Origin: Atherinomorus stipes
Lineage: Eukaryota > Chordata > Actinopteri > Atheriniformes > Atherinidae
Assembly (NCBI GenBank): GCA_023101725.1
Contig: JALJCO010008684.1
Span: 448,501-512,500, forward strand
Length of the DNA: 64,000 bases
Direction of reading: 5' to 3'
Shown: piece by piece, positions 60,108 to 64,000 of the stretch
How positions within the stretch are numbered: position 1 is the first letter of the stretch
Layout of the letters: every line of letters starts with the position of its first letter
Notes under the pieces: model-generated
Seen by the model: the letters and a program-made list of their open reading frames with translations, nothing else
Told to the model about the DNA's origin: nothing
Database searches by the model: none
Program-made: the position numbers and the translations under genes

Positions 60108-62685
60108 AGTCAGCTATCACAGCATAGCATACAACAAAAATATATAACAGGCAGCTTTAGTTTCATTTTTGAGCCTGAATCTGTTTGATTATAAAAGGAT
60201 GTTTGTTTGTTGCATATTAAGTTCATTGAGTTCTCAGAAACGCCAAATAATTATAGTCTGTCTATGTTGACATCACCACTATGTTTCCAGTTTGTATTCA
60301 CTCTAATTACCACAACCGATTCAGCATGAAGTGAACATGGATGGTGGTTTTGAGGCCCATGGTGTTCAGGAGCTGTGGGACAGGTGGCCGATGAATTATC
60401 CAGCCTGATGAAATGTCAAAATGAAACTCGCAGCTGCTTAATCCCAGCTGCTCTTATGCATTTAAATAAGCTTTGGACTTCCCAACTTTTTTGTGATTTA
60501 ATCTGTTTCGCTGTGTCCAACTTCATCTGAAGCATCAGATAGTTGAAGATGTTGGGGACCTAACCTGATATTTCTCCAAACTGAAGCTTAAATCTTTGTT
60601 GGATAACATAAGATTCTATGCCATCACAAAGCTTAAGTTTTTAAGGTATCCATAGCTCATGATTTTGAATCTGAGCCTTGAAAATATTCGGAAAAGTCTT
60701 GCACATTGACCACTTTTATTTATTTGCTCCTCACTTCATCAAAAGCACTTGGGCCAGAAAAAGTCACATGATCCTACACCAGTAAAAGATGTGTTTTCAG
60801 AGAAAGTCATCTGTAAATGAGTTCAACCGTGACTGTGGGCAAAATCTGTTAAATGGTGCCAAATGAAAACTCCAAAAACCCAAAAAGGGCCTCTTTGTGG
60901 TTAAAGTTTTATTATAAATCATAAAAATCTATTTTGATTGGTAATACCTCAAGTTAATTCAGCTAGATAAAGTAAATCAGAATTATCTGGAGGGCAAATA
61001 CAGGACATCAACCTGGAAACCTGAATAAGACTGATGACTTGCACAGTAAGTATAGTAAAATCACTTGAGTTCAAAGAACCCTAATGGCTTAATTCATCAT
61101 AATAGTGAGTAACAGATTTTCCTTGGGAAAGCGAGTGCCAGAGGGGTCCATTTTTTTTCAGTCTCTCGGAAACAGATGATGAAAGAGTAAGAACAGTCAA
61201 CATGCAGCTCTTTGCTGAACTTGCTGAAGCATTCAGCAGGATAAAAGGCTCGTATCGCAGCCGTTTTTTCAACAGCATCTTCCCTGTCAGGGTTTAAACT
61301 TATGTGATAGTATCACATATTAATTGTAAACTCAATTAAACAAATACACATTTTCCTCCCAGCTGAACACAGTGATCTGTTTTCAGAAACTGAAACTTTA
61401 TTTTAACCGAGCTCTGCAGGACAACATGCTCCACAAACATCAATAAAAAATCCATTATTTCTTGTAATCCCTATTTTTTTTAACCACAAATTAATAACAA
61501 TCTGTGAATAATTGCCAATGGTAATTTATTTTAACTTTGTAACTTTGTTAGCTGTTGTTAATCATACTGTTTGATTTGACTGACATCTAATTACTCCCTG
61601 ATGACAAGCCTCTCCCAATAATTTTGTTTCATGCATTGTGAACTACTATTCAAAAATATTCAGAGTTATCCTTCATTTGACATTCCATTATTCAATTTCC
61701 AGATACTTAAATTCACTGTACACAAATAGGGAACACATGGGAGAGGCAATGTAAAGTTCAGTATCTTGCATTTAGACTGTCGATGTTGGAGTTGGACCAG
61801 CAACTTTCCAATTCCAGGACACTTAATCTACATTCTGAGCAATGGCCAACTCATTTCATTATAATTTGCTTCCAATAAGTTGGACTTTCTCGTAATCTTT
61901 TAAAGTAGTATTGAGCAATGTTTCTCTGGAGGTCTTTTAAAGGCAAAACACAAAACGGAACGGGAAAGGGCAGAAAAAGGAGAAGGGGGAGAAGGGAGGG
62001 GAATTGTAAATCATTCGAGCATTAAAACAGGCACTGACTGAAGGGATGCAGTGTTGTGTCTTCATAAAATACTCAACTTTGCAAAGAACAAATTTTAAAT
62101 TTTGTAGGTAGGCCTACTTTGTTACCAGCAGCCTATCACAAAGAGATATTGTTCTCATAACCCCAAAACCAATCAAACAAACAAACAAATGAAAAAAAAA
62201 GAAACTTGAAAAGACCTCCTGTCCCCAAGGAGCTTGTCGCCATTTTAGTTTTAAATGGTGAGCAGAAATTTCCAGCAAGCTGTTCCCCCGTATCTGGCCA
62301 TATCTCGCAATGACAAAGAATCCTTAAAAATTCCTGGATCCAAATGGAGATCCAGGTTCAAGTTCAAGTGATACTTCCTCGTACCACTAGCAACATTCCC
62401 TGAAAATGTCATCCTCATCTGGTCAGTAATTTTTGAGTTATTTTGCTAGCGGTCGGACAAACAGACAAACACCCATAACTACATTATGTCCTTAGTGAAG
62501 GTAAAAACAAGATGATTCCAAAGCTGTGAGATGAAAATGTATATATCTCAGCATGGTGTATACAGTAGTGTGCCTTTACATGATTTAAGGAAGCTAGAAA
62601 CAGGACAACTGAAGAACATCAGAAGCAGTAACATGCATTTAAAGAAAAAAGAAAAAAATCTACAGTAGATTATGGTCTGGTCCTT
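60108..62685. other. intergenic, nothing recognised
   Basis: AT-rich DNA. No supported gene or clear repeat. Confidence 0.45.
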
Positions 62686-62689
62686 AGGA

Positions 62690-63010
62690 GATAAAACCAA
62701 TATGGCAAAGACTTGACAAGACCTGAGAAACACATCTGGACCTTCATCTGATTCATCTTCTGTTGGCCAAAGCCTGATCAGAAATGGTTTCCATGGAAAC
62801 ATGGTTGTTAAGGAGTTTTTCTTAAAAAAGGGAAACAGGGAGAAAAGGCTGAGATTTGCCAGATGACAATGCCAAGTGGTAACAGGTCTGATGGAGGGAT
62901 AAATCCTCTCCAGAACCTGGCCTTCAACATTATGGAAGCAGTGTGGGATCATCTGGACAGAGAACAGAAGAAAAGGCAAACATGGAAGAAAAAAAAAAGT
63001 TGTAAGAAAG
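62690..63010 (+). pseudogene. Tc1-like transposase remnant
   Basis: Frame-broken matches to a Tc1 transposase: SLIRNGFHGNMVV and LKKGNREKRLRFA (about 62772-62862, end of the N-terminal DNA-binding part), then NPLQN...MEAVWDHLDREQKKRQ (about 62904-62980, the 'NPIE..WD.L' block of the DDE domain). The central catalytic part is deleted. A long minus-strand frame over the same stretch is its shadow. Confidence 0.75.
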
Positions 63011-63433
63011 TTCAGGCTGTGCTGAAAGACGATCATACACCACATATTAACTTTTAATCTTGCTGGAATTATACTCAATTTTTGCTTTATACACCATTTT
63101 CCCTTTTCATTTTTGAATGTTTTCATAAATTACTGCATACAGTACATTTTCTGTTTTTCTGGTCATATAGATATTTTTTTCAATCATTTAGAAAAAAACA
63201 ACAAGAAAGATTAAATAAAATATTTGTTAAAATTTACTACATTGACCACCATTGAGTCCAAAAAGGAGCAGGATGAAGTAATAACTTATTTATGTATACA
63301 CTACAAAGAAATAGAACATGGCCCAAGACTTTTCCACAGAATTTCTCCTAATACACTGAAGTGACGACTGAACAGAAAGAAGCCAGTTCAGACTTTGTTG
63401 TCTCATCTTTGCTCATAGTTAGTTTATTATAAG

Positions 63434-63808
63434 GGCTGCACGGTAGTGTGGTGGTTAGCACTGCAGCCTCACAGTAAAAAGGTAGCTAGCTCCAGTCCTG
63501 GCTGGGGAGGGGTTTGAACAGTTCCAACAGTGGCTTTCCTGTGTGGAGTTTGCATGTTCTCCCCATGTATGCGTGGGTTCTCTTTGGGAACTCCGGCTTC
63601 CTCCCATCGTCCAAAGACATGCATGTTAGGTTAATTGGTTACTCTAAATTGCCCCTAAGAGTGAATGTGAGTGTGAATGGTTGTCTGTCTCTCTGTGTTG
63701 GCCCTGTGACAGACTGATGACCTGTCCAGGGTGTACCCAGCCTCTCGCCTGATGGCTCCAGCAAAGCCCTGCAACTCTGAACTAGATAAGCAGTACAGAA
63801 AATGAATG
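63434..63808 (+). repeat. tRNA-derived SINE-like element, forward
   Basis: Head 'gggctgcacggtagtgtggt' followed by ggttagcactgcagcctcac, then 'gtttgcatgttctccccatg', 'taattggttactctaaattg' and the end 'gataagcagtacagaaaatg'. Counterpart of 45-436 at the other end of the window. Confidence 0.78.
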
Positions 63809-64000
63809 AAATATTAATATCAAAGGAGCTGTATCATGCTTTTCAAACGTTCCAAAAGTCAAATACAGGCATTTATAAACTAAATATGTTCCCATCGCTA
63901 CTATAGAAACTAATTTGGTGTTAAATATGAGTTTTTTTATGCGTCTAATTTCCAACACGGAAGTAAGATGGCTGACTGTCCTGAACCGTGGAGCTCTGGA
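63809..64000. other. window end, nothing recognised
   Basis: Short AT-rich stretch; the last 40 bases become mixed-sequence ('gatggctgactgtcctgaac') but show no feature. Confidence 0.4.

Noticed and set aside
62548..63126. 192-codon minus-strand frame
   Set aside because: Antisense shadow of the Tc1 transposase remnant on the plus strand.

Overview
The window is vertebrate nuclear DNA, most likely from a percomorph-type teleost fish. The evidence is intron-split genes with GT-AG sites, AT-rich intergenic DNA, long microsatellites, and tRNA-derived SINEs, L2/CR1-like LINE fragments and many small DNA transposons of kinds common in fish. There are no bacterial, plasmid or CRISPR features.

Three protein-coding genes could be reconstructed exon by exon, all on the minus strand and all in the left two thirds. 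Right to left (transcription order) they are: ptger1, a prostaglandin E receptor EP1-type GPCR (two coding exons, 36764-40067, TATA box near 41757); an ilf3-like gene for a DZF/double-stranded-RNA-binding protein (19 coding exons, 15955-34045, 859 codons in frame); and acp5, tartrate-resistant acid phosphatase (five coding exons, 12647-13997, TATA box near 14594). The human counterparts all lie on 19p13, so this looks like a conserved syntenic block. The genes are not functionally coupled in any obvious way.

The rest is repeats. 1-690: a SINE and a long TA microsatellite. 1.2-12 kb: foldback elements, a tRNA-like SINE, Tc1-like MITEs and an L2-like LINE with reverse-transcriptase remnants, itself split by a second LINE tail. 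Introns and the ilf3-ptger1 spacer carry hAT-like and TTAA-flanked elements and GATA/CTTT arrays. About 41.9-64 kb shows no gene I can support; it holds TTAA-flanked elements, hAT-like MITEs with 8-bp duplications, a large inverted repeat, PIF/Harbinger and Tc1 transposase remnants and a terminal SINE.

The strongest second-look items are: an unusual N-terminal extension of the ilf3-like protein made of two similar Tyr/Glu/Trp-rich exons; a GC-AG intron in the same gene; a microsatellite acting as the polypyrimidine tract of its exon 3; and at least seven intact TTAA-flanked, AG...CT-ended non-autonomous elements with unrelated interiors. Exon boundaries were read by eye from reading frame, splice consensus and protein similarity recalled from the families; no alignment or database search was run.
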